A DNA stretch of 64,000 nucleotides from Gnetum montanum. Its lineage: Eukaryota > Streptophyta > Gnetopsida > Gnetales > Gnetaceae. Positions 32,431 through 44,200 of this stretch are shown one piece after another. Position numbers and translations under genes: made by a program. Every line of letters starts with the position of its first letter. Within the stretch, counting starts at the first letter, position 1. A model generated the notes under the pieces. It saw only the letters and a program-made list of their open reading frames with translations. It was not told the origin of the DNA and searched no databases. Where the stretch lies: contig MNCI01033651.1 of assembly GCA_015680685.1 (NCBI GenBank), positions 257,635 through 321,634 of the forward strand, in the 5' to 3' direction.

Positions 32431-33665
32431 GCTTAAGTAATGATGTGTTAATGAGGTGAAAACCTAGTAGCATCATTAATACTAGTAACATAGTTTCCAA
32501 ATCTAGGATTTCTTGTGCTATTTCCATGATACTACTGAATTAAATCAAGTGCCTAGACAATGATTTGTTAATGAGCTACAAACTAGGTAGCATCATTAAT
32601 ACTACTAACCTATGTTCCAAATCTAGGTTTTCTTATTCTATTTTCATGACATTATGTAAATTGAATTAGGTACCTACGTAGTGATGTGTTAGATAGGTAC
32701 GAAGCAAGTGGCATTATTAATACTAGTGACATATGTCCCAAATCTAGGATTTTCTATGCTATTTCCACGATACTACTAAATTGAATTAGGTGCCTAAGCA
32801 ATTGTGTGTTAATAAGGTGTAAATCAAGTGGCATCATTGGTACTGGTGACCTATGTCCCAAATGTAGGATTTTCTATGTTATTTCCATGATGTTGCTAAA
32901 GTGAATTAGGTGCCTAAATAGTGATGTGTTAAAGAGCTAGGAACCTGGTGGTATCACTAGTTCTAGTAACCAATTTCTCAAATCTAGGTTTTACAATATC
33001 ATTTCCATGATACTACTAAGTTACACAAGATGCCTAATTAGTAATGTGTAGAGAAGATGTGAGCTTAGTGGTAACATTAGTACTAGTGACCTATTATATC
33101 CTAAACTAGGATTTTTTTAACTATTTTAATGATACTACTAAAGTGAATCATATGTCTACATCATGATGTATTGATAAGCTACTAACTTAATAACATCATT
33201 GATACTAGTGACTTATATTTGAAATCTAAGATTTATTATGGTATTTTCATGACATCGTTGAAGTGAATCTAATGCCAAAGTAGTAATTTGTTCATGATGT
33301 GTGAACTTGGTAGCATCATTAGTATTAGTGATATACATCCTAAATTTAGGGTTTCATATGAAATTTCCATGACACTGTTGAGTTTAATAAGATGCCTAAG
33401 TAATGATGTGTTGATAAGATGGAACTTGGTGGTATCATTAACACTAGTAACCTATGTCCCAAATATAGGTGGGTAAGTGAAAACACTAGTAACCTAATTC
33501 ACTATATATAACCTATGACATTGTTATAGTGAATTAGGTGGGTAAGTGGTGATTTGTCTACAAAGTATGAACTTGGTAGCATCATTAGTACTAGTAATCT
33601 ATGTCCCAAATTAAGGATTTATTATGTTATATCTATGACATTGCTAAAGTGAATCAAGAAACCTA
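32431..33665 (+). repeat. Satellite-like array, about ten ~120-bp copies
   Basis: The word TGATGTGTTA (or close) recurs at about 32441, 32561, 32682, 32803, 32922, 33042, 33163, 33283, 33403 and 33549. Within each unit GGTAGCATCATTAGTACTAG, then CTATGTCCCAAATCTAGGA, then TTTCCATGATACTACTAA repeat in the same order. The last interval is longer because a GTGGGTAAGTG piece is locally duplicated (33470-33550). No coding frame is kept. Confidence 0.9.
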
Positions 33666-33784
33666 AAATTCTTTTAAACATCATATTATTATTTTGATAA
33701 GATACTATTTTTGAAAATGATATGGTATTTCAAGTGTTTGCATTATTTACACTTACAAGTGATTTCACTAACATTCATAATATT

Positions 33785-33880
33785 AACAATGAGTTGTTAG
33801 CCTAGTGATATGGGTCTTGGCTTGATAACCCTAAGTCATAGGTTTGATTCTACTAGGTAGCATTGAGTTATAAACTTCTA
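33785..33880 (+). repeat. tRNA-like SINE remnant
   Basis: TTAGCCTAGTGATATGGG is like a Pol III A box and TAGGTTTGATTCTA like a B box, at tRNA-like spacing. Related words recur at 34143-34215 (reverse), 34365-34425 and 34635-34700. Confidence 0.45.
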
Positions 33881-34142
33881 TAAATCTTGGGGTGTATATA
33901 TGTTTTACTTATTTTAGGTTCCAACACCTCCACTAACACTCATAATATTATATAGCAAGTTAAGTTACTCATCTCTTAGTTGTGGGTTTAATTCCTGCAT
34001 CTATTTATAGGTGGCAACAATGTAGTAGCCTTGTACTTTTGTTTACTAGGTAACAACTACCCTATTAGAGTAGAAGGTGTTAGAACCTAAAACATTTTTT
34101 AAACATTATTAACCCTCTAAGACATATAGTTGAATAAACTTT

Positions 34143-34215
34143 ATAATTCAACTTTGCTCACCTAATTCAAACCCATAACTTGGAGCTCCCAGATTAGGAG
34201 TCTTGCCACTAAGAT
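34143..34215 (-). repeat. tRNA-like SINE remnant (reverse)
   Basis: The reverse complement gives GTTATCTTAGTGGCAAGACT (A-box side) and TATGGGTTTGAATTAGG (B-box side). With the copy at 33785 it forms a loose inverted pair; ATTTTAGGTTCCAACACC (about 33911) and its near reverse complement (about 34076) lie between them. Confidence 0.45.
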
Positions 34216-34364
34216 AACACCCCACTATTATACATCTATCCTATTATTTTGAGTAGGTGTTATACTACCTACCTTCTATTTATTTATCTAAAGAAAAATA
34301 TCAAATAATAATGTCAATATATGATGGCTTGATTAGTGTAGGTTCAAGTACAACTCAACACATC

Positions 34365-34730
34365 AATGGCATAACTTTTGATTTGGAAGCTTTAAGTTAT
34401 GGGTTTGATTTTGGTAGATAATTATAAATTATAAAGTTCTAATTTAACCAAATGTCTTGAAGGTAAATATTATTAGAAAAATGCTTCAAGTTGCAACACC
34501 TTCCTATTTACAAAGCAATAGGCATAAAAGTTGAGCCATGCTTTAAAAGAAAGGGGGAGTTGAAACTTGATACAATTAAACTATATGTATGTCCTAAGGC
34601 ATATATAGTCAACAATTATTAAGACATTATTTACTTGGTTAGCATGTGTAGAGTGTGATTTGCAAGTCATAGGTTTAATCCAAAGGGGTATACTAAAGTA
34701 TCATTTTTGCTATATATCTTAGGGTGTACT
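34365..34730 (+). repeat. Two further SINE-like remnants
   Basis: TTATGGGTTTGATTTTGG near 34394 and CATAGGTTTAATCCAAAGG near 34668 are B-box-like words preceded by tRNA-like 5' parts. No tails or target-site duplications were found. Confidence 0.35.
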
Positions 34731-36035
34731 TATAGTTTAACCCCTCCTTCAAGACATATAACTAACATTATACTTTGTCTTGTTTTGGTTTTAATAATCC
34801 CTACCCCCTTCAAGGAATATAGCTAACATGATACTTTAGAAAAACTTAATAATATTTAAGGGCAAGGAGTGTGGGGTGGTGTTAAACCCCAAAAACTAGT
34901 ATTAATAATAAGCAAAAAAAATTTCAAAGTACATGATTTGTTTAACACTGGTTAGCAAATTAAAAAAACAACATGGAAAGTAAAAGTTTTCTAATTTTAG
35001 GGATGTCTACTTAGGTGGGCAAACTTAGAATTGAAATAATGCTTTGAAAAATCAAAAGAGAAATTAATTACTAGTAGGGATAATGATTTCCTACAGAAAT
35101 TAATAATGCTTAAAGGATTACTTTAAGTAATGACCTCTTAACTACAAACCTTTGTAAAACAATGAGTGAATCACTTGAGCTACCTCTCGTGAACATGTCT
35201 TAAAAAGGTTAACTAGAGATAAATCCAAGTAACTTAATACTAGCTATGAAACTTAGTTATAGAGTAATTAGATTTTTAAGGTTTGTATTTGTATTTAATT
35301 TGGTTATATTGGTTATAGTTTTTACATTCTATTTCATTTCATCTTTGCATATGAATCATTTTTGTTCCTAAAACCCTTAAAAGTTAAATCCCCATTTACC
35401 TTCAAGCTTTGAGCTAGGTTAGATTACAATATATATACTAATCTCTAGTAATAACATTAGCAATCACATCGTCTTTACTTCTGTTGATAGCTTGTCATTG
35501 GAGATGATGCAAAGTTAAAATAACATTGTTCTTCTTGTTGGTGATGGTGGGAGTGTTGGGACTTTAAAAGCCAAGGTTTATTGTTGTAAGGAATATAGCA
35601 ATGTAATCCTATCATAACGGGAAAAAATTATTAATCTAAGGAATATAAGCTTGGAGATTATTGCTGTCTTGACAATCTAGTCGCTTAGGACAAGAAAATA
35701 CCACGCCAAGTTGAAAGTTTCTTTTGTATTTTAGCTAGTGCCGATTCCCAATATTCCACGTCCGTACCACTTAGCAAAAGTCGTTGTCCAAGGTACAAAA
35801 TTGTAAGGAATCCATTCTTACATTACAAAATTACCATGCACTAGAATTATTAAGGAGGGCAATGAACCTGAATGAGTTTGAACTTTTCCCAATGAACAAC
35901 CAATCTTTTGCTTCTTCCAACCAAATTAACAGCTAAACAAATTCAAAGGCTCTTTAACTTTTGTGTTTCTTTCACTACCGCATTAAAAAAAATTATGGTG
36001 TCATCTACATCATTTGAGTTCTACCGCCAACCCAA
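34731..36035. other. Non-coding stretch, no gene seen
   Basis: Low-complexity and AT-rich sequence with only short open frames. Confidence 0.45.
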
Positions 36036-36440
36036 GGGAAAGGGTAAGGCATAGTAAACTTGTCCAAACACTTCAGAGAAAAGGGATCACCTTGCTAGAG
36101 ACCCCCGGTGGAGGTGAAGTAGTCAAACAACTAATTGAACTTGAAAGTAGACCACTTGCAAACAAAAAGAATTATGAAATGCTCATAACATTCTTTAAAA
36201 CTCAATTTCTCTAAAGCAAAGTCTAACACCTATCAATGCAATCATATGCTTTAGCAAAATCAATTTTAAAAATAGAAGTGGCCCCACCACCTTGTGAAAT
36301 GGATAGTTTTGTGGATGACCATGAGAGCGTTTGAAAAACTCTTGGCTCGCAATGAAAGGAGATTGGTCTGGTTCACTTGAGACTTGTCCATCGGTTGGAA
36401 TCCTTTAACACAAAAGCCTCGAAAGAACATGTGATTCATG
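36036..36440 (-). pseudogene. LINE reverse-transcriptase fragment
   Basis: The minus strand reads SFSNALMVIHKTIHF, then FKIDFAKAYDCID (36270-36230) carrying the first catalytic Asp of LINE RTs, and, after frameshifts and stops, TGGL-stop-QGDPFSL (about 36110-36070), equal to the LINE word GLRQGDPLSP. The order and spacing fit a non-LTR reverse transcriptase. No ends were found. Confidence 0.75.
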
Positions 36441-37340
36441 AAATATGATTTGCTTTGTTTTTTTAAGGATTTATTTTTTTCGGATCTGACACTTCCCGGC
36501 TCTTTAGAAAAAACCATAAGCAACCACCAATGTCAAACAAGCGACAATAACGCACATTTATCAAGATGATTGCATAGACCATGTCATAAATTTACTTGCG
36601 AATCGGGTAAAAGATCTTAGTTTTGTCACGACTACATTTTAAAATATGATGCCGCCGGCAAATGATATTTATTTGTAAACCATGACGGGCCATTATTGCA
36701 AGTACCTCTTAGAAGAAAGTATATAATAAAAGCCAAATGAGTTCCGGCGCCCCCTGTGCGAAAATGATTTAACAGTACAAACTAGGGGATGCAAAAGATT
36801 CTAAAGGGGAGAAAAAGATAATATTGGCGTCTCAAAAGGAGAAAAAAGTTAAGTAATTAAAAAAAATCAAAGGAGGCGGATGATGTTGATTGACCTAGAA
36901 TTTGCAGAAATGGTGCCTGGTGCGCTGTTTCATATAATTTCGGAAGGGCTGCCATTTTTTTGGCATAGAAAATGTTTTTGGTGCCAGTGACAGTATTTTG
37001 TCTTTAACGGAACCGACACACAAGTCCAGCAACAATTCACAGCACGCCTGCATGAATTTGGAGGACGATAGATAGATTGCTGGAACAGATACATGCATTA
37101 TATCATATATTTGTATTGGATCAGTCACGCCACGATAGCATTGGAGGATTAACAATAACATCACGTGTAAATGTATTGCGCAAGTCGTATGTGTTGTTAT
37201 TTTTGGATTAGGATTTAGCCGGCAGCCAAAAAACGATTTCGCAAATAATTGAGAAATGGACGAATGAACAACAGCAAAAAACAGACAGACAAACAAAGGT
37301 AACGAACGCAACCGGAAATTCACCAACGGTGCTGCCAGAG
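36441..37340. other. Region upstream of the DUF789 gene
   Basis: No gene recognised. A 170-codon minus-strand frame at 37407-36895 has no known features and starts inside the presumed 5' untranslated region of the DUF789 gene; I treat it as chance. Confidence 0.4.
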
Positions 37341-37492
37341 GGCGTGTTTGTGTTTTTGTTTTAAAGTTTTGTTGCCTCTTTGTTTCCTCTCGTCTTCCAA
37401 AATCCAAACGCTCGCCTTTTCCAAAACCGAATTCTCAAAATTCCAATGCAATATCTTATTAGTTATTCTCTTTTCGTTGCTTCTCCAGTTCG

Positions 37493-37518
37493 TCTCTCTC
37501 TCTCTCTCTCTCTCTCTT
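37493..37518 (+). repeat. (TC)n microsatellite, about 13 units
   Basis: Lies in a pyrimidine-rich stretch (37350-37600) typical of plant 5' untranslated regions. Confidence 0.9.
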
Positions 37519-37807
37519 GCGTTCCTGCAATTCCAACTGCTGCTCGCCTCCTCCCGTGCCCTGAAATTTTATCGAATCCTGCATTTTTTTCGGTTTCAGA
37601 ACACATGTTCTTGCGCTGTTGATAATAATCTCTGGGGTGTGGCTGGCAGTTGGTATGCGTTCCTTCACAAGGACTTGTTTTTTCCCCCCTCTTTTTATTT
37701 CTGGTTGATAAAGCTGAAGGACTGGCTTTTTTTCCGCTTGAAATTTGTAGGAGATGCGTGGTTTTGGATTCTTACTGTTCCTTTCACGGATTCTGACTTT
37801 TTTTTAG

Positions 37808-38292
37808 GACCACTTTTATTGTTGACAGGGTTTTTAGTATTGTCTCTGATATATTCTACTCTCTTCGTCCAGGTGAGAGTTTGCGGTGCAAAGTTTGGCT
37901 TTACTACGTGGGAACTGCAAATCAAGGTATGCACATGCAATTTTCTCGTTTCCCTTTGCGTTTGGTTTCTTGCTCTTTTGCTTTGACTAGAATTGCATTT
38001 TAAGTTTACCGTTAGATATTCGTTGGGTCCGCTGCTAATCTCTCATTGTCCTTCCACAGATCTAAGGTCAATATATTCCTTGCCTTTTATAGCTCCGAAA
38101 ATCCGCTATATAAAAATATCTGTTAGTGTTGGTCGCCCAGAAGCTTTTAATCCTGGGAATTCTCCGCCTAAGAGAAGGAAATGGCGTGCCGATAATTTGC
38201 GAAGGCACAGTATAATAATGCTAGTGTTGATTATGTGGTGGCCTCAGGAATTATCCAAGTTTTTTAATTTTCTCGTAAGAGAAAAGGGACAG
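37808..38292 (+). CDS. DUF789 gene, 5' exons (37808-37926 and 38060-38292)
   Basis: The first exon starts after TTTTTTTTAG and encodes RVFSIVSDIFYSLRPGESLR and then VWLYYVGTANQ. It splices at CAAG/GTATGC to an acceptor CTTCCACAG before 38060, where the peptide continues DLRSIYSLPFIAPKIRYIK, KRRKWRADNLRRHSI, then a hydrophobic IIMLVLIMWWP and FFNFLVREKGQ up to CAG/GTAGTA. Both are open in one shared frame across the join and join in phase to 52555. No ATG occurs before 38218 in this frame, so either an upstream exon holds the start or translation begins at a Met within IIMLVLIM. Confidence 0.55.
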
Positions 38293-41200
38293 GTAGTAAA
38301 TTCGTGTCCGTGAACAAATACCACATAAAATTGTTTTTGAGAAAAAGGGCAGTATATGTAGTTTCAGAACTCTCTTACGAAGTGTACGAATTTTCCATAA
38401 ATCATTTGGTGAAAGATGAATTTTTAGTCTAGACTTCTCTGAAGGTTAAAACGTGTATCACGGTTGTATATTTTTTCCATGCATATCCGAGAATGTGACA
38501 GCAAACTAAACAGTTGTCTTGCTCAAAATAAAAGTTTTGCATCAGCAAAATTTTCTTTTTACCAGTTAAAGATTAAAAAAAAAAGTTTCTCTTAACTAAT
38601 TGTAACTCAAGTCTTTGGAGCAAATTATTTAAAGAGATGCTATTTCCACAAATCCCTAGATTAAATGTTTGAAGAGATGCTAGTCAAAGCAGTCTATTCT
38701 GTATTGTAAAGTTTTTGTTCCACTAATTTGGAGATTAAGCAGTTCAAAAGTTTCTGTTGTTCTGATGCTTTTAAATATGAAGCATTTCAGGAGTTTGTGT
38801 TGTCAAAATGCACACGAAAAGAATTCAAGCTAACCATATCTTAAACAGGTGGGTATACCAACGCTGAGGAAATAGAACTTTCTTTTCATCTAAAACATTT
38901 CTTTCTCAATCAAGATGTTAAAAAGAAACTAGCAATATTAACCTAAATTTGAAACTTAGAAGCTGGTGTTGCAATGATAGTCAAAACCAGCAGAGGTTTC
39001 TTCTTAGTAGCATGGCACCAATGGTACTTGGAGGTGTTCTAGAGTGCATGGGGTGGATACTGATTGTTCAGAGTTTGATATTTGAAGCAGCATTGGTGGT
39101 AGACAAAGCATAGCAGGTATCATCAAAATCAGAGGAAATGCCATAGTGCTCTGTAGAATAGGGGAGAAATGAGTGCTAGTAACATGGAAAAAATAAGATG
39201 TTCAAAAGAAATGTTGACCTATGTGTCAACAGGTGAATGTTATATGTAGTTATCAATGAACCTACCCTAGCTAACAGGATGGCTGGTGAGTGCTATTGCC
39301 AACTGATAGAGAAAGCTGGCTAAATTGTAAAGCATGCCAGTTAGCTCATAAAGCAAGCGAACTAGATTGGCAGCTGTACCATTTGAATACTTTAAAATAA
39401 TTGAAGGTTTGGAAAGCAGTGTAAAATATTGTTTGCCCTTTGTGTGACATATATCTACTGCTATATTTTATTTGGAGTACCATACTGTTAAATGGTATTC
39501 AAACGTATTACCAGGTTATCCACATTACCCATGACCTCATCAAAATCCAACGTACAGAAAGTATGGTGCTTCAACTTATTACCATGTTATTCCATGGCTT
39601 AGGCAATGAGCTGAGAAATGTCATTAGTTTGTCTTTAATGGACATTTTTATCCTAATTATAGCCATGTGAGAGATAATGGTGTTGAAATGTTGAAGATAA
39701 GTTGTTATGGATACATTTGCATCTAACTTTAGATTGTGCAATGTCTTATGCAAGACAATATGATCTGTGACTATCTTCATCTGATACAATATTTCTAATT
39801 TTTACCACAAACCATTTGCAGTAGTGTTTGTTTGCACATTTGGAGGCACAACATCATCAAAACAACAGCAAATAATTGCTAGAGTTCTTTGATTCATTTT
39901 CTTTCACTTATTCATGACATTTGAAACTGAAATTGATATTTTATTATGTCTGTATAGACCCAAAGGATATTTCAGTCAAATGAATTTGTGAAAAATACAT
40001 CACTAGCAATAAATCCTGAGTACAATAGATGTGTCCAATATTCATGTAACTTGAATACATCTTCTATATAATTTCCTAGAATGAACAGTATTAGCTTGAA
40101 TAGTTCATACAAAGACTGATAAGAGATTTTCCATTTTTTTGAAGAAATTTGTTCCGCAACATTCTAATAATACATGTTGCTCATCTTCTGCCACTTGTAG
40201 TACACATGGTTGACATATTCTATTTTTATGCTACTGATTGTTCCATTTTCCAGTTTCAACTTGAAGATGGTGGGATCCCATTTTTACTCTACTAATTAGT
40301 GCTCTTATAGATATTGGAATTGTTGCATGTAGATATTCTGTTTCATCATGTCGGCCATCTCTAATATTTTGCTAATAAAATTAAAGCCCTTTTTTTGTAT
40401 CAGTGCCTCATTTTGCCATCTCTCTAATTTTTTTTTATAACAAGTTTCTAAGATTGTTCTGAATTTATTATTCATCAATATTATCAATACCCCATTTTTG
40501 TAGCCACAATCATCCTTCATGGAACCACATTGTTGTTGAGATCTTTGCATAATCTCCTAAGATCTTATTGCTATTTTTATTTCTCAAGTTGAACGCTAAG
40601 AATTGACACATTGCTTAGGTTCTAATGACAACAAATTAGCTTTTAACAAAAGTATTGCAAATGGGACTTAAGTTTTCACCTTGAATTTATCTAACAAGAA
40701 GTGTTTTTGAAGTTCTTCAGTTTTTTTTCATGATTCTTTATCAAGACTTGGTCTCCATACCACACATCCATAAAGCATTGTTGTTTGAACAACTGTTCGA
40801 AAAAGTTTTTTTTGAATTGTCCAAGTCTATATAATATGATTGCTACATCTATTATTTATTGTATATAAAGCCTTCTTGCCATCTACAACTTCTTGTGATA
40901 AACAATGTTTCCACTTATACTTTTGAGAGCAATTTACTCCCAAATATTTGTATGAATACCTAATGTTAAGGTTTTTTTTTTTAAAATTATTTAGGTCAAG
41001 ATTTCACTCATACAACACGTCTTCCATCTTGATCTTTCAAAGCTCATACATTTTTTTATTAATTTTTCAATTAGAGCAGATGTCTTCTCTATTTTGCAAA
41101 ATTTGTTCCTACTAATGACTATGCAGCCGAACCACCTTTGAATTAGGCACTACTTTAGGAATGACACACTAAAAAATATGCCAAAAAGTTTTAAAAACCA

Positions 41201-44200
41201 AGCTTTGATACCACTTCTTGCAATTGAATGCATAATAAAAGAGATTTTTAGCAATGCATAGAAAAGTAGACAAGATAGAATACCAGACTTGTTTGGTAGA
41301 ACCTTTTAATGTGAAAGGAAACATCTATAGGAAAGCAAATAGATTGAAGAAAGAATTCAAAGTACATCCACACTTCTCTACCTTGCATCTCCAAACTTAC
41401 CTTTAAATAAGTTGGAGATAAGAGAAATCATAGGCAATTGATTCTTGTTTGTTGAGTGAGTGGGAATTGTTCATGGATATGCTCACATTGTTAGTAACTG
41501 ATGTTACTTTTTTTGTGAGTTTGTTTGCTCCTTTTTACCTGTTTCAGGCATGGGGCTCTACCTTTGGTTAGTCACCAATGACATCCTTTCCATGAGTTGG
41601 AGTTGGGTAGAAGATGTTATGAATGTGAAGCTAAATTTTGTAGTGTTATTGTTTAATTGACAAAGATTATTAGTTAATGAGTTTTTTTTTAAAGATGGTT
41701 TTGTAGGTCCATTTTTATTTTAGAAGTGATTCTCTAGAGTGTACTACATTGTTGAGATCCTTCTAGAAGGATAACTTCTAGATGTTTCTTTTAGAGTCGT
41801 TAACATGACTTTACCTATTTAAGGGCTAGATCTTTGGTCATTGTTAGACCTCATTTGGGTCAATTGAGTAATGAGAGTTGGGCTTCTTTTATGGAGGTTT
41901 CCCTCTATTCTTGAGGGTTTTACTTTGCAAGTCTTGTGTTTCTTATTTGCTGTTTTGGTTCCAATTTTGGTTTTACATTTTGTTCACTATTTTCAAGATT
42001 TTTTGGGGTGTGATTTTTATGTTTTCTCTTATATGTTGTTGTGTTTTTTTTTTCATGTGCTCCATTGTACTATTTTTTGCAAACACAGTGGTATTAGAGC
42101 AATGTTGAGGATTTATTATTTTTCTTTGTAGTGGGTTCTTTTGTGCAGGTTGGAGTGACATTGAGGGCTTATTGTTTTTTTTTGCAGTGGGTTCTTTTGT
42201 GCAGGTTGGATCAAGGTTGAGGGCTTGCAAGTTTGTTTTTGCTAGAGTTGCATGTGAAGTAGAAGTATGAACTAAATTTTGACTTCTATCATTTTCTCTG
42301 AACATGCAAATAGGGATGTTGTATAGTATGCAATGTCTTTTTGTGTTGTGTAGAGGTTTATGTTTATTGCATGAAGGAGGGTGAATCTATGAACACTGAA
42401 GAGGTATTCATTTAAAGTATTTGTTTTGGATCTTTCTTGCATAAGCGTGAGCTTGTTTGTTGCTTGGTTATTCCCACAGGTTGACATAGGATCTCAGTTT
42501 TGTAGGATGTCTAGGAGGCCTTGGTGTTATAGTGGAGAGCTTCTAGATTTTCTCATAACTGCAATTGTGTTCTCTCTACCATTTTCCTGCCTTTGGTCAG
42601 TTTCAACATGGAAGTTTTCATGCTGATGACAGCTTTCTTGGGAGGTTTGTAATTGAGGGGTGATATGTGAATGGAGGTGGCAATGTTTTCATGCAGCAGA
42701 TTAGTTTCTCAATGTAGAAGCAAGACTTTTCTTCAAGTGGAAGATTGTTATGAATGTGAAGCTAAATCTTGTAGCTTTATTGTTTAATTGACAAATATGG
42801 CCTTTTGTAAGGGATGAACTATGATTAAGTTAGTAAGTTTCTAGATGATTTATGGGGTCCATTTTTAATTTAGAAGTGATTCTCTAGAATGTTTAACATT
42901 GTTGAGATCCTTCTAGAAGGATAACTTCTAGATGTTTTTAGATTAGAGTATGCAACATGGCTTTGCCTATTTAAGGGTTGGATCCCTAATCATTTTGTGA
43001 ACCCGCATTTGGATCAATTAAGCAAGAAGACCTGGGCTTTCTTTTGGATGTTTCTCTCTGTTCTTGATGGTTTTGCCTTGTAAATCTTGTGTTTCTTATC
43101 CACCCTTTTGTATCAGCTGTTATTCTAGTTCCAGTTTTGGTTTTGCATTTTGTTCATTATCTCCAGGATTTTTCTGCAGAGCTATGTCTGTCTTTTCTAT
43201 TGCATGTTATCATTTTTTTGGGTCCATTTGCTCTGCTATATGGTTTTTCACCAACAAAAGGAAGGTTAGCATTGTTTTCAACCAGCCATGATGACCTGCC
43301 AAAATCCCAAATCAGGGATGAAAATCAGTCAATAATTAATCTGTTTATAGCTTAACATTAGGAATGAGAATTATTCTGGTAGCATGGCAAGATTCAGGTC
43401 CAACAATTACATTCTGGTAGTCTATCACAAATAGATATAATCACAGGCACACTTATAGTACGTGAGAAGAATAAAAAGATCTGGCTTCATTACTTAAACA
43501 TAGCATAATATTCTAATAAATGCTTATACTGCAACTAATAGTATGTGGTTAAACATATAATTATTTAGGGACCCGTAAATGGGTCTCTGTATTTGTTAGA
43601 TAATTCTTTATTGAGTTTTATGCTGGACATGTATAACGAAAATGCAACCCCTAGTTGTTTTCTGTTTAACTGATATGACTACTTTTGCAGAGATTATTCT
43701 ATGAGAACATTCCCTGAACTGAGATGATTGAGGTGAATATTTTCTGGTTAATAGAAGGTTGATCAGGTCAAGCACATATCCTGTTAGCGTGAAAGTCAGG
43801 ATCTAGTGAGTGCCTGTACATTGTTAAATGCATGGTTTTTGTTTAAAATCAATTTTATTTCAATATATTTAGTCTTAGTTATTGTTGCATGCTAATAACT
43901 TGTTTGCTTGATAAATATTCTGTACAAGAAGGAAAAATATGCAGCTGTGTGTTGGATTTCATCAAGCCACTGCAGATGCAAAAGAAGCAGAATTAAATCA
44001 AGTAGCAGCAGAATCAGATCGACAATGTTATTCAGTTTGTTGGAAGGTAGGAGATTAAATTTAAAGTTAATCATTATGGTGCTTACTAGCCATTGGGAAT
44101 GTTTTGGAGATTGAAAGTGATAGGTAACCTGTTCATGTTAACTTATTGGCTTATGTTGATGTATTTTTATACTACTTGATTGAGGATTGCAGATAAATTG

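Larger units (their letters stand above)
41615..43256 (+). mobile_element. TRIM-like element (short LTR element without genes)
   Basis: Two similar direct repeats, 41615-42087 and 42746-43256, both starting TGTTATGAATGTGAAGCTAA, enclose only about 658 bp. Directly after the left repeat is GTGGTATTAGAGCAATG, which fits the initiator-Met tRNA primer site TGGTATCAGAGC. The internal part has no coding frame but repeats GTGGGTTCTTTTGTGCAGG at 42130 and 42186. That makes it a terminal-repeat retrotransposon in miniature, dependent on a helper. The repeats differ clearly, so it is old. No target-site duplication could be fixed. Confidence 0.65.

Noticed and set aside
32431-33665. CRISPR-like array
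   Set aside because: Units of about 120 bp are tandem and diverged throughout, without constant repeats and variable spacers, in plant DNA.
36895-37407. 170-codon minus-strand open frame
   Set aside because: No recognisable domain. It overlaps the pyrimidine-rich presumed 5' leader of the DUF789 gene in antisense, and its composition is that of a chance frame.
37348-37986. 212-codon hydrophobic plus-strand frame that looks like a membrane protein
   Set aside because: It arises from T-rich leader and intron sequence. The frame that stays open across the splice sites and joins later exons in phase is a different one (37808-37926).
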